From CAYQDB01 sp964416195 (GTDB lineage: Bacteria > Zixibacteria > MSB-5A5 > GN15 > FEB-12), in contig CAYQDB010000005.1 of NCBI GenBank assembly GCA_964416195.1, positions 1 through 64,000 on the forward strand: DNA of 64,000 nt. Direction: 5' to 3'. The position numbers were made by a program, and so were the translations under genes. Below the pieces are notes generated by a model that had not been told where the DNA came from, did no database searches, and saw only the letters and a program-made list of their open reading frames with translations. This document shows positions 8,870 to 16,993 of the stretch, one piece after another. Each line of letters opens with the position of its first letter. Within the stretch, counting starts at the first letter, position 1.

Positions 8870-9948
8870 TGTGCCCGCTTCAACGCATTCTTCAGAGACT
8901 CAATTACATGAACAGGTGTAGGATCAACCTCATTGAGAATCGCCAGGTAATAGGAAACAAAATCCCCAATTTGGATCAGACTCAGCATCCGCTCCAGCGG
9001 TAACTCACCCCGGGAGTGAACCTCGATTACGTCCACCGACTGCTTCTCGATAAGCTCTTTTACAATATTCATCCGCTTCCGTATCTGAGGGTGATCTGCA
9101 GAGTCGCGCAACAAAATGACGATCAAGCGCTCCTGGTGATTCCGGATGGCATCCGACCAGCCGGCTAGTTCATTGTGGTTGAACTCGGCGAACTGATTGG
9201 CAAAAGCGAGGTCCTTCGCGTTTTCGCATATTTGTCCTTTCCAGCGCACACCGACCACATCAGTGAGAGTCGGGCCGGAATATATGATGGGAATCTTGCC
9301 ATGAATCTTTTCGGCAATGTTCTTGGCCGGATTCTGCAGGGTGGGATTGTCCTCAATATACTTCTCGCGGTATATCTGAAGTTTGTCGATGATTTCTTTG
9401 ATCTCTTTGGACACATTTTTAATCAGGCCTATCTTTTCAAAGATAACTAACAGCGGCACCAGAGAATACCCCAACGCCGCCCGAGGCTGGAAGCCGGTAG
9501 GCAAAACTGCAAGCGGGATTGCATTTAGCTCGGCCACATCCTTAAGCAACCCTCCAGTGCTCATCGCGGCTACCATAGCCTTGCGAGCAATAGCATCATC
9601 CAGTGCGGCCAGTGTCTCCTCCGTGTTCCCACTGTAGGAAGAAGCAATCACCAGCGTTTCATCATCAACATATTCAGGAAGTACGTAATGACGGCAGACC
9701 TTAAACGGAATGAGCAGTTTTGATGCGAGCAAGCTACGCGCCAGATCACCGGCGATCGCAGACCCCCCCATACCAATGACAACGATATTCTTTATTCCTG
9801 CAAAATCATCCCCGTTCACTTCCCACATTTGACCGATCTTTAACGCATCGGCCATCTGCTCGGGGAAATCGAATATACGATTATACATATTGCCAGGATC
9901 TGTTCCCCGGATTTTCTCCACATCATCAAGCAGTTCTGTAGTCTCCAC
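8866..9948 (-). CDS. Bifunctional phosphoglucose/phosphomannose isomerase
   Basis: A 360-residue SIS-domain enzyme. The first SIS domain carries GMGGSAIAGDL and SSYSGNTEETL, and the text AALGYSLVPLL and FNHNELAGW fits the bifunctional PGI/PMI family known from archaea and several bacterial phyla. Family activity: interconversion of glucose-6-phosphate or mannose-6-phosphate with fructose-6-phosphate, so it links glycolysis to mannose activation. The mannose-1-phosphate guanylyltransferase-like gene at 22272 could use the downstream product. It is followed by DUF1858 with a 4-base overlap and lies 13 bases after the PTS enzyme I gene. Confidence 0.88.
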   Translation of the reverse strand: METTELLDDVEKIRGTDPGNMYNRIFDFPEQMADALKIGQMWEVNGDDFAGIKNIVVIGMGGSAIAGDLARSLLASKLLIPFKVCRHYVLPEYVDDETLVIASSYSGNTEETLAALDDAIARKAMVAAMSTGGLLKDVAELNAIPLAVLPTGFQPRAALGYSLVPLLVIFEKIGLIKNVSKEIKEIIDKLQIYREKYIEDNPTLQNPAKNIAEKIHGKIPIIYSGPTLTDVVGVRWKGQICENAKDLAFANQFAEFNHNELAGWSDAIRNHQERLIVILLRDSADHPQIRKRMNIVKELIEKQSVDVIEVHSRGELPLERMLSLIQIGDFVSYYLAILNEVDPTPVHVIESLKNALKRAQ

Positions 9949-9961
9949 GTTCTTTTTCCTA

Positions 9962-11710
9962 TTAAAGTTCTCGTTTCTCTAAAGCATTTCTATAGTTCTG
10001 CAGCTTGCTGACTACCTCACGCACCGATCCGCTTGACATGACTGATCCTACCAGATGCCGCACCAGCTTCGAATCGATCTTCTTCACCATACGACACAAA
10101 TCGAAGATGCGAGCCGGGCTCATAGACAGCAAATCGACCCCCATGCCAATAAACAAGGGCAGGGCCAGAATGTCACCGGCCATCTCTCCGCATATGGAAA
10201 CCGGCTTGTTATGTTTCTTACAGGCGTCAACCGTCATTCGGATCAACTGCAAAACTGATGGATGATAAGAGCAGTACAGGTCTGCCACTTTCCTGTTCAT
10301 CCGGTCAGCGGCGAGGGTGTACTGGGTCAGATCGTTTGTACCTATTGACATGAAGTCGACGCTGCTGGCAAGTTTATCGGCCACCATCGCTGCCGATGGC
10401 ACCTCAACCATAATACCAAGCTCTATGTCAGGGTCAAACGGAATAGACTCCTTGCGCAGTTTGAACTTCACTTGAGCTATCAGTTTCTTAGCTCGATCCA
10501 ATTCCGACAGCTCTGAAATCATCGGAAGCATAATCTTCAGGTTTTTCCGAGTTGAGGCTCGCAAAATAGCTCTAATCTGAGTTTTGAACAGATGGCTCAT
10601 GTCAAGCATAGCCCGAATTCCCCGCCAGCCTAAAGCGGGATTGTCCTCGCGTGGCCAGTTTCTATCGGCCATCAACTTATCATAACCAAGATCAAAAGTC
10701 CTGAGGACAACGCTCGTACCGACGAATTTCTCCGCTATCTGCGAATAGTACGAGCACTGGGCCTCTTCATCCGGGAAACGGTTTTCTTCAAAGTATAGAA
10801 ACTCCGTGCGGTAGAGACCGACAGGTATGTTCTGACTCGCTAGGATGTCGTCTGCAGGACCTGGCAGCGTCAGGTTGGCCGCTACAGGAACCTCTCGGCC
10901 ATCAGCTGTGACAGGCGGAATCGGCACCAAGTGCTTGATGCGCTTGATGGCCGCAGACCCCAGCCGCTTTTTTCTCTTCTGATACTCAGTCCAGTCTTCT
11001 TTGGTGGGGTGAACAATAACGTGACCGGATGTCCCGTCAATGATAAGGCGACAGTTGTTAGGGATATTGTGCCAAGCGTCCTCGGCTAACACTACCGGGA
11101 CCATGAGGGCGCGCGCGATAAGAGCCATATGGGAGTCAGCGCCACCTTGAGATATAAGGAAGCCGATTGCCTTACTTCGACGGTAAGTCACGACATCTCC
11201 TGGAGTAAACATCTTCCCGACCAAAATCGTGTTCGGGGCAAGCCTCAGATCGCATTCTTCATATCCGGTGAGATGTGACAACACTTTGCTGGCCACAGCT
11301 TCGATGTCGACCGCCATCTGGCGCAGGTAAGTGTCCGATGATCTTTTCAGTTTACCAGTTGTACGTTGAACGAGAGTGTTGTAGATGTAGCCGGCGTTAC
11401 GTCGCTGCTGCGCGATTTCTTCCTTAACTGTTTTCAAAAACTCGTAGTCGCTGGCAATCAGTAACTGAGCATCGAAAATCTTCGCAACCGGCCCACCGAT
11501 TTTCCTGACTGCCGAGTCCCGTAGAACATGAAGTTCGCTGATCGTCTGCTCAATGGCGTGTTCCAGAGCGGCTACCTCGGCTCGCACATGAGACGCCGGA
11601 ATCGGCATGGCGATCACTTCCGTCTCACCCGGCATCACCACACGGGCATAACCAAGTACAATCCCCTTTGAAATCGGGGTTCCCTTGATAACTCGCCGTT
11701 TGGTGTACAT
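9962..11710 (-). CDS. ptsI: Phosphoenolpyruvate-protein phosphotransferase (PTS enzyme I)
   Basis: A 582-residue cytosolic enzyme of usual length. It takes phosphate from PEP onto a histidine and passes it to HPr. The phosphohistidine domain shows GGADSHMALIAR with the active histidine at residue 194. The TIM-barrel part has the PEP-binding segments GIMVEVPSAAMVADKLA and SIGTNDLTQY, and the catalytic cysteine in SICGEMAGD. The HPr gene lies 73 bases upstream on the same strand. No enzyme II permease occurs anywhere in the window, so the pair may be regulatory or serve a distant permease. The opening Y-T-K-R-R-V-I-K-G-T-P-I-S-K-G-I fits the family start. Confidence 0.95.
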   Translation of the reverse strand: MYTKRRVIKGTPISKGIVLGYARVVMPGETEVIAMPIPASHVRAEVAALEHAIEQTISELHVLRDSAVRKIGGPVAKIFDAQLLIASDYEFLKTVKEEIAQQRRNAGYIYNTLVQRTTGKLKRSSDTYLRQMAVDIEAVASKVLSHLTGYEECDLRLAPNTILVGKMFTPGDVVTYRRSKAIGFLISQGGADSHMALIARALMVPVVLAEDAWHNIPNNCRLIIDGTSGHVIVHPTKEDWTEYQKRKKRLGSAAIKRIKHLVPIPPVTADGREVPVAANLTLPGPADDILASQNIPVGLYRTEFLYFEENRFPDEEAQCSYYSQIAEKFVGTSVVLRTFDLGYDKLMADRNWPREDNPALGWRGIRAMLDMSHLFKTQIRAILRASTRKNLKIMLPMISELSELDRAKKLIAQVKFKLRKESIPFDPDIELGIMVEVPSAAMVADKLASSVDFMSIGTNDLTQYTLAADRMNRKVADLYCSYHPSVLQLIRMTVDACKKHNKPVSICGEMAGDILALPLFIGMGVDLLSMSPARIFDLCRMVKKIDSKLVRHLVGSVMSSGSVREVVSKLQNYRNALEKREL

Positions 11711-11783
11711 ACCGCTCCTTACTTCAGAAGTTACAGAATATATACATAATAAAGGAAGCTCTTCATCAAAGGCAAGAGGAATA

Positions 11784-12053
11784 TCAATTGGTTTCCCCGA
11801 ATCCGGATTCGACTGTATGGAGTAATGCTTGCACAGCGCTCTCTTCGTCAGGACCGTTGACCTCTACGACCAGTTCGGATCCCTTTTCAGCAGCCAACAT
11901 CATGACACCCATAATCGACTTGCCGTTGACGCGCAGGTCACCTTTGGTGAGGAAGACCTCCGATTCGAACTTCGACGCCGTCGTGACAAACAACGCAGCC
12001 GGACGAGCATGGAGACCGAGCTTGTTCATGATCTTGACCGTCCTTCTGATCAT
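11784..12053 (-). CDS. ptsH: HPr family phosphocarrier protein
   Basis: An 89-residue HPr. The active histidine is His15 in GLHARPA and the regulatory serine is Ser46 in NGKSIMGVMML, so in principle both PEP-dependent and HPr-kinase phosphorylation could occur. HPr kinase is not encoded in this window. It starts inside the end of dprA (4-base overlap) and precedes ptsI, matching the usual ptsH-ptsI order. Role: carrier of phosphoryl groups between enzyme I and acceptors in the cytosol. Confidence 0.94.
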   Translation of the reverse strand: MIRRTVKIMNKLGLHARPAALFVTTASKFESEVFLTKGDLRVNGKSIMGVMMLAAEKGSELVVEVNGPDEESAVQALLHTVESGFGETN

Positions 12054-13165
12054 AAGAACTCTTCAGACAGGATGAACCGCTTACCGGATACTTCTTGCAG
12101 TACCCCTTTTAGCTCCAAGGCCAGCAAGAATTCCATCAACTCCGCCACGGGTAGGTTGAGCGTCCTCGCTACCTGATCGATCTGCAGGGGTCCGGAAGAG
12201 AACAACCCCACGATTTTTTTTTCAACTTCCGTCATCTCAGGCAACTGGGTGAACCGTTTGACTGCCACCCCAGCTTTGAGACGGGGAAGTTCTTCAAAAA
12301 TATCTTCAACAGAAGTCAGGAGCCTAGCTCCGCTCTTTATCAATGCGTTGGCACCGATACTCATACGGGCTCCAGGCGAACCGGGTACCGCGAACAGTTC
12401 CCGTCCCTGCTCAAGCGCGTGGGTGGCGGTGATAAGAGCGCCCGATTTCTTGCCCGCCTCAATAACAACTACACCCTCGGCCAAACCCGAGATGAGCCGG
12501 TTCCTCTCGGGAAAATGGGCTGGATCAGGCCGCGTACCCGGAAGGTATTCCGAATACAGAGCGCCCTGCTCCTTGATTCTTGCGGTTAATGCTCTATTTG
12601 AACGCGGGTATACAATTTCAAGGGAATTACCCAACACAGCCACCGTCTTGCCGCCACCCTGAAGAGCTCCATCGTGGGCAGCGGAATCAATCCCTTCAGC
12701 CAGCCCAGAAACAACTGTAATTCCCTCCTGAGCCAGCGAGCGCGCCAGATTGGCCGCAAATCGCTTTCCTCCCTCGGTGGGATGCCTGGTCCCCACAATG
12801 GCAATCATCTTGTCGCCTTCGTCAATCGCTTGGCCCATTCGGAAAAGAAGCAGCGGTTGTTCCGGTATAGTCAGAAGCTGTTTCGGATATTCGGGGGAGT
12901 CTGGAAAAAGAGCCGCCCAATCAAGCTCCACAACACGCGACGAGACCTGTAGTGCCTTGTCTCTGTCATACTGGCTTATGATACTGGAAGCAAGCGCCGG
13001 TGAGATGCCGGGGACGACTTGAAGCTCATGGATCGGGGCCGACAAGACTGCCGATGGAGACCCGAACGCCTTGACCAACCTGTGAAATCGCCCGCGCCCA
13101 ATTCCTGGGATATTCAGTAACCCGATGGTGTCAGTCAGCTTTTCTTTCAGCACGCTGTTTATCAA
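12050..13165 (-). CDS. dprA: DNA-processing protein DprA (Smf)
   Basis: A 371-residue protein with an N-terminal helix-hairpin-helix part (LLNIPGIGRGRFHRLV), a Rossmann-like DprA core (VGTRHPTEGGKRFA, VSGLAEGIDSAAH, LGNSLEIVYPRSN, SGALITATHALEQGRELFAVPG) and a C-terminal winged helix (about 310-370). Family role: binding incoming single-stranded DNA and loading RecA during natural transformation. The TTG start overlaps the end of obg by 35 bases; a GTG four codons later is an alternative. The obg-dprA-ptsH-ptsI order suggests one transcript. No other competence gene is visible, so transformation is possible but not shown. Confidence 0.93.
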   Translation of the reverse strand: MINSVLKEKLTDTIGLLNIPGIGRGRFHRLVKAFGSPSAVLSAPIHELQVVPGISPALASSIISQYDRDKALQVSSRVVELDWAALFPDSPEYPKQLLTIPEQPLLLFRMGQAIDEGDKMIAIVGTRHPTEGGKRFAANLARSLAQEGITVVSGLAEGIDSAAHDGALQGGGKTVAVLGNSLEIVYPRSNRALTARIKEQGALYSEYLPGTRPDPAHFPERNRLISGLAEGVVVIEAGKKSGALITATHALEQGRELFAVPGSPGARMSIGANALIKSGARLLTSVEDIFEELPRLKAGVAVKRFTQLPEMTEVEKKIVGLFSSGPLQIDQVARTLNLPVAELMEFLLALELKGVLQEVSGKRFILSEEFL

Positions 13166-14129
13166 GTTCTCGCTCTATGGCCCCAATGAACCTCTCTGCA
13201 CCTCTTCCGGTAACTGCCGAGATGTAAATATAATCATCGGGTAATCGCTTGGAAACTTCTTTTAGATCACTTTCGCTGATCGTATCGACCTTTGTAATGG
13301 TCACGAGCCGGGAACGGTCCCTAAGCGTACTATCAAAGCTATCCAACTCTTCTTGCAAGGTATCAAGCGCCTCTTGAACATCGGGTTCGTTGACATCGAC
13401 GACATAGACAAGCAACCGCGTTCGCTGAATATGTTTCAGGAACTGGTGTCCCAGACCTTTTCCCTGCGAGGCTCCCTCGATAAGCCCCGGAATATCGGCC
13501 ATCACACACGATTTGAACTCACGCAACTTTACTATGCCAAGGTTTGGCACAAGCGTAGTAAAAGGATATTCGGCAATCTTGGGGCGGGCAGCCGAAAACG
13601 CAGCCAGAATAGTCGATTTACCCGCATTCGGTAGACCGACCAGGCCGACATCGGCAAGAAGTTTCAACTCGAGCGATATTCTCCTGCGCTCTCCCGGCTG
13701 TCCCTCCTGCGCAAAACGCGGCGTCTGATTGACGGGCGATTTGAAATGCGCATTTCCATAGCCGCCCTTGCCTCCTCTCGCAATGACAGCCGTGGCGCCG
13801 GGCTCATTCAGGTCGACAATCACCTGACCCGTCTCACAATCCTTGATAATAGTCCCCACCGGTAATCGCAGAATAGTGTCCTTGCCCGATTTTCCGGTTT
13901 TCAGAGACCCACTGCCCGGTCTTCCGTTGTCAGCCTGATAACGACGTCGATAGCGATAGTCCAGCAAGGTAGCGAGTTGCTCGTCGGCCACGCCTACGAC
14001 GCCGCCGCCGTTGCCGCCATCACCGCCGTCCGGCCCTCCTTTCGGGGCAAACTTCTCCGTCCGAAAGGAAACACAACCATGACCACCATTACCGGCAGCC
14101 ACTTCAACCTCAACATAATCGACAAACAT
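13131..14129 (-). CDS. obg: GTPase Obg (CgtA)
   Basis: A 332-residue ribosome-associated GTPase. It opens MFVDYVEVEVAAGNGGHG, the standard Obg N-terminus, so I start at ATG 14129 rather than 12 codons upstream; a GAGGGG stretch precedes it. The glycine-rich Obg fold (GPDGGDGGNGG) spans about 1-158 and the G domain follows with G1 GLPNAGKST, G3 DIPGLIEG and G4 TKVD. The C-terminal OCT domain is absent, as in many short Obg proteins. Role: 50S ribosome assembly and stress control. It leads the - strand operon with dprA and the PTS genes. Confidence 0.95.
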   Translation of the reverse strand: MFVDYVEVEVAAGNGGHGCVSFRTEKFAPKGGPDGGDGGNGGGVVGVADEQLATLLDYRYRRRYQADNGRPGSGSLKTGKSGKDTILRLPVGTIIKDCETGQVIVDLNEPGATAVIARGGKGGYGNAHFKSPVNQTPRFAQEGQPGERRRISLELKLLADVGLVGLPNAGKSTILAAFSAARPKIAEYPFTTLVPNLGIVKLREFKSCVMADIPGLIEGASQGKGLGHQFLKHIQRTRLLVYVVDVNEPDVQEALDTLQEELDSFDSTLRDRSRLVTITKVDTISESDLKEVSKRLPDDYIYISAVTGRGAERFIGAIERELDKQRAERKAD

Positions 14130-14227
14130 CGGGCGCAATATCCCCTCTGGCCGCACCAATGTCAATCATGTTGTCCGGTGGAGCCCAAGGGCCCTGTGAT
14201 CCCTGTCGAAATAATAGTCCGCTATCG

Positions 14228-14255
14228 TTGACCTACCCCAAAAAAGGCATATATT
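14228..14255 (+). promoter_or_regulatory. Probable sigma-70 promoter of the CDP-alcohol phosphatidyltransferase gene
   Basis: TTGACC (14228-14233), 16-base spacer, TATATT (14250-14255). The expected transcription start near 14262 falls almost on the first possible start codon (TTG 14265), which matters for choosing the start of the next gene. Confidence 0.55.
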
Positions 14256-14264
14256 CTCGCCATA

Positions 14265-14915
14265 TTGGCTAAAAGATTGAAGGATCGAAAAAACTTGCCA
14301 GGGATAAATCAGCGCAAGAGGCGATTTTACGAAGAATCATCTCTTTTTCTGGGGCGAGTGTGCTTCAGGCTAGGGCTCAAACCCAATTTCTTAACAGGCG
14401 TATCACTTGTCAGCTCGATTGTTTGCGGGATATACTTCTGGAAAGGCGAGATACTCTGGGGGGTGTTCTGGATGCTGATCTCGTCGTTAACAGACATGCT
14501 TGATGGCGCAACGGCGCGCGCCGGCAATATTGGCACGGTTTTTGGTGGTATTCTTGACCATGTCTCCGACCGCTATGGCGAATTCTTCATTCTGGCCGGC
14601 ATCACGCTCTCCGGTACTGTGCATCCCGGCTGGGGGTTATTTGCTCTGTTTGGAATGATTATCGCCAGCTACACCAGGGCGGCGGCGGAATCTATGGGAA
14701 AGATAGAAAACTGCGCCGTGGGGATCATGGGGCGGTTGGAGAAGTTTATTCTTATTATTATCGGCTCAATCCTCGAATGGTATTTCCCGGTCGGTAAATG
14801 GCCGCTAGGCGGCTGGCTGGAACTGGCGCTGATAGTCGTTGGGGTAACATCGCTGATAACGGCCGTGCAGCGGCTGGTCTATGCCAAAAAGGTCCTCGGC
14901 AACAGGCGGGAGTAA
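14265..14915 (+). CDS. CDP-alcohol phosphatidyltransferase family protein
   Basis: A 216-residue membrane enzyme with about six hydrophobic segments. The full catalytic motif D-x2-DG-x2-AR-x8-G-x3-D-x3-D is present: D77, D80-G81, A84-R85, G94, D98 and D102. Family role: transfer of a phospholipid headgroup alcohol such as inositol-phosphate, glycerol-phosphate or serine onto CDP-diacylglycerol or CDP-archaeol. Inositol-phosphate synthase is 2.1 kb downstream, so inositol-phosphate is a reasonable acceptor (inference). The start is uncertain: TTG 14265 would give a nearly leaderless mRNA, while TTG 14295 has AAGGA 10 bases upstream and loses only ten residues. Confidence 0.85.
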   Translation: MAKRLKDRKNLPGINQRKRRFYEESSLFLGRVCFRLGLKPNFLTGVSLVSSIVCGIYFWKGEILWGVFWMLISSLTDMLDGATARAGNIGTVFGGILDHVSDRYGEFFILAGITLSGTVHPGWGLFALFGMIIASYTRAAAESMGKIENCAVGIMGRLEKFILIIIGSILEWYFPVGKWPLGGWLELALIVVGVTSLITAVQRLVYAKKVLGNRRE

Positions 14916-14963
14916 CAGTGACAAGTCACTCTTATTATATTGGTAAAGGAAAGCAATGGGTGC

Positions 14964-14981
14964 CCCACCGCTTGCGGTGGG
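14964..14981. repeat. Perfect short palindrome CCCACCGC-TT-GCGGTGGG
   Basis: Two 8-base arms separated by TT lie between the phosphatidyltransferase and PfkB genes. No T-run follows, so it is not a typical terminator. The CCACCGCTTG core reappears as the tips of the dispersed element at 43888-44038. Confidence 0.55.
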
Positions 14982-15126
14982 ATGAGTAACCTTGATTCTG
15001 CATTATCCAAAGAAACCCACCCCAAGGAGTAGGCCACCAGTCCAACAAACGACAGGAGTTTTTCGTTCTGTTAGGTCTTGCGCAACATCTGAGGATGTGT
15101 GATTTCGTAATAAGAAAGGCCCACCT

Positions 15127-16062
15127 TTGATCACAGCTATCGGCAACCCGGTCTACGACTATATAAAGACCCGGAAGACGCGATCAAAAGGGCGCATCCT
15201 CTCCGGATGTTCTACCAATGCCGCCCTGGCGCTGGCCAAAATGGGCGAACAGGTTCGTCTTATTGGCGCTGTAGGAGACGACTATAAAGAGAAGTTTATC
15301 CAAGACCTGTCCCGTTTTGGCATTGAACATGAGATCATCCCTTCTAAGCAAACGGGCGGCTTCTCACTAATGTACTATGATGACTACGGCCGGCGTACCC
15401 TCGATCTGCTGGGCCGCGCCGACAAAGTCGGGCGGATTGATCCGCTTCTATACAACGACTCGAAAGCTGTCTTGGTAGGGTCTATCCTCGGCGAGGTGTC
15501 GTTTGATAACATCAGGGAAATCAGACAGAACTTTAACGGGCTCTTCTTCTGCGATCCGCAGGGGCTGCTCCGTGGCGCCGATGACAGCGGCCGAATCTAT
15601 CACGAAAAGGTGAATGGCGTTGAAGAAGTTATCGGGCAGTTTAATATCGTTAAACCCAACGAACTGGAAGGTGAAATCCTTACCGGCATCGACTGCCGGA
15701 AAGACCCATACGAGGCGGCCCGGATCATCAAGTCATGGGGACCCAAGATTGTCATTGTCACACTGGCGGAGCTTGGCTCGGTTGTGTATGACGGCAACGA
15801 GTTTATTGACATCCCACCGTACGAAGTAGATATGGTTGACGCTACCGGCTCCGGTGATGTCTACATGGCAGGGTTCACCTTCGAGTATCTCAAAACCGGC
15901 GGCGATCTCCGGCGAGCGGGGTGTTTCGCCTCTGCAACGTCGTCAATCATGATCGAGTATGTTGGCCCTGGTTTCCCCATGAGTGAACAACTAATCCGCA
16001 CTCGCCAGGAAAAGCTGCTAGCCATGCGTGGCTACAAGTTGGCTGTGACAGTCAACCAATAA
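15127..16062 (+). CDS. PfkB family carbohydrate/nucleoside kinase
   Basis: A 311-residue ribokinase-fold enzyme. The N-terminal PfkB region shows GCSTNAALALAKMG followed by VRLIGAVGDD, and the C-terminal signature DATGSGDVYMAGF carries the catalytic base at Asp244. Family members phosphorylate sugars, inositol or nucleosides with ATP; the substrate is not evident. It starts with TTG after GAAAGG. Its position between a CDP-alcohol phosphatidyltransferase and inositol-phosphate synthase makes a polyol substrate worth considering, but this is only context. It is convergent with the TetR gene. Confidence 0.88.
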   Translation: MITAIGNPVYDYIKTRKTRSKGRILSGCSTNAALALAKMGEQVRLIGAVGDDYKEKFIQDLSRFGIEHEIIPSKQTGGFSLMYYDDYGRRTLDLLGRADKVGRIDPLLYNDSKAVLVGSILGEVSFDNIREIRQNFNGLFFCDPQGLLRGADDSGRIYHEKVNGVEEVIGQFNIVKPNELEGEILTGIDCRKDPYEAARIIKSWGPKIVIVTLAELGSVVYDGNEFIDIPPYEVDMVDATGSGDVYMAGFTFEYLKTGGDLRRAGCFASATSSIMIEYVGPGFPMSEQLIRTRQEKLLAMRGYKLAVTVNQ

Positions 16063-16131
16063 CCAACGACGCTGTTATTCCAAAACGTACAGATCGTCCA
16101 CCAGGCTTCGCATCAGCGGGGACAAAGCAGG

Positions 16132-16785
16132 CTATTCCTTTATCCCATCGAACAGAAATGAAATCAGGTACTCTTCGGTTCGGTGGCGCGCCATTTTACT
16201 GTCGGCATACTGCCGATTGAGCAAAGCGCCGATGATGAGTGAGACCAGGTGAGAAGTCAGGTCTATGTCGAAGTCCCCCCGTATCTCACCTGTCTGTTCT
16301 CCCCGTTTTATGATCTCTGCCACGTAACCGTGAAAATGCCGCTCAAGATCAAGCCCCTCAATAGCTACTGCCGAGTGGTGCATCGCACTGGTAACAAAGT
16401 GATAGAACCTCTCTTCTGACTCGTACAATTTCGACTTGACCACCAGTGCCTGGTAGAGATACAAGAGCCGCCCACGGGCCAGAGGCGAAGATTCTTGTGC
16501 CTTCACTTCAGCCACCCATCTTTCCAGGTAGTTGTCGAATATCAGTACCGCGAACTCTAACAGGTGGCTCTTAGATGGGAAGTACTGGAAAAACGATCCC
16601 TTTGAAATACCGGCCTTTTTGCATAGCAGATCGATTGAGAGACCGTCATATCCGTACTCCGCAAATAGCCTGATCGCGGTTTGGTAGATACGATTTTTTT
16701 TGTCCGACGGCAGACGCCGAAAGGTATCGGCTACAATCCCCTTCCGCACCAGCTCACCAACAAGGTTTTCGTCCAACAACGCCAT
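16132..16785 (-). CDS. TetR/AcrR family transcriptional regulator
   Basis: A 217-residue repressor-type protein. The DNA-binding helix-turn-helix is at about residues 28-74 (AIRLFAEYGYDGLSIDLL, KKAGISKGSFFQYFPSK), preceded by an unusual 25-residue N-terminal extension. The helical C-terminal part would bind an unknown ligand, perhaps a fatty or lipid molecule given the neighbours. It is transcribed divergently from inositol-phosphate synthase; the shared intergenic region holds a TGAC-N6-GTCA type palindrome at 16855-16870, which suggests autoregulation and perhaps control of the neighbour. AAGAGGAAA provides a ribosome-binding site. Confidence 0.9.
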   Translation of the reverse strand: MALLDENLVGELVRKGIVADTFRRLPSDKKNRIYQTAIRLFAEYGYDGLSIDLLCKKAGISKGSFFQYFPSKSHLLEFAVLIFDNYLERWVAEVKAQESSPLARGRLLYLYQALVVKSKLYESEERFYHFVTSAMHHSAVAIEGLDLERHFHGYVAEIIKRGEQTGEIRGDFDIDLTSHLVSLIIGALLNRQYADSKMARHRTEEYLISFLFDGIKE

Positions 16786-16854
16786 AACTATTTCCTCTTG
16801 TTGCTTACAACCGATCGGAAAAACGGGGGCAACACCGGTCGGCGGTAAACATAA

Positions 16855-16870
16855 ATGACTATTTGGTCAT
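16855..16870. promoter_or_regulatory. Probable TetR-type operator
   Basis: ATGACTATTTGGTCAT is an imperfect palindrome with perfect 5-base ATGAC/GTCAT arms. It lies 70 bases before the TetR start and about 50 bases upstream of the -35 box of the inositol-phosphate synthase promoter. The form TGAC...GTCA resembles known TetR-family sites. Confidence 0.5.
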
Positions 16871-16918
16871 AATCCATATACTAATATTATATTTCCTTTG
16901 GTCTGAGTCAAATTGAAT

Positions 16919-16947
16919 TTGACAGATGGTTGAGCGCCTCTGATATT
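16919..16947 (+). promoter_or_regulatory. Probable sigma-70 promoter of inositol-phosphate synthase
   Basis: TTGACA (16919-16924) is a perfect -35 box; after 17 bases GATATT (16942-16947) matches the -10 consensus at four positions. Transcription would begin about 40 bases before the ATG at 16994. Confidence 0.5.
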
Positions 16948-16993
16948 CCCTGCCACAGATAAGACAAACTTGTATGTTTGAAAGGACACAAAC

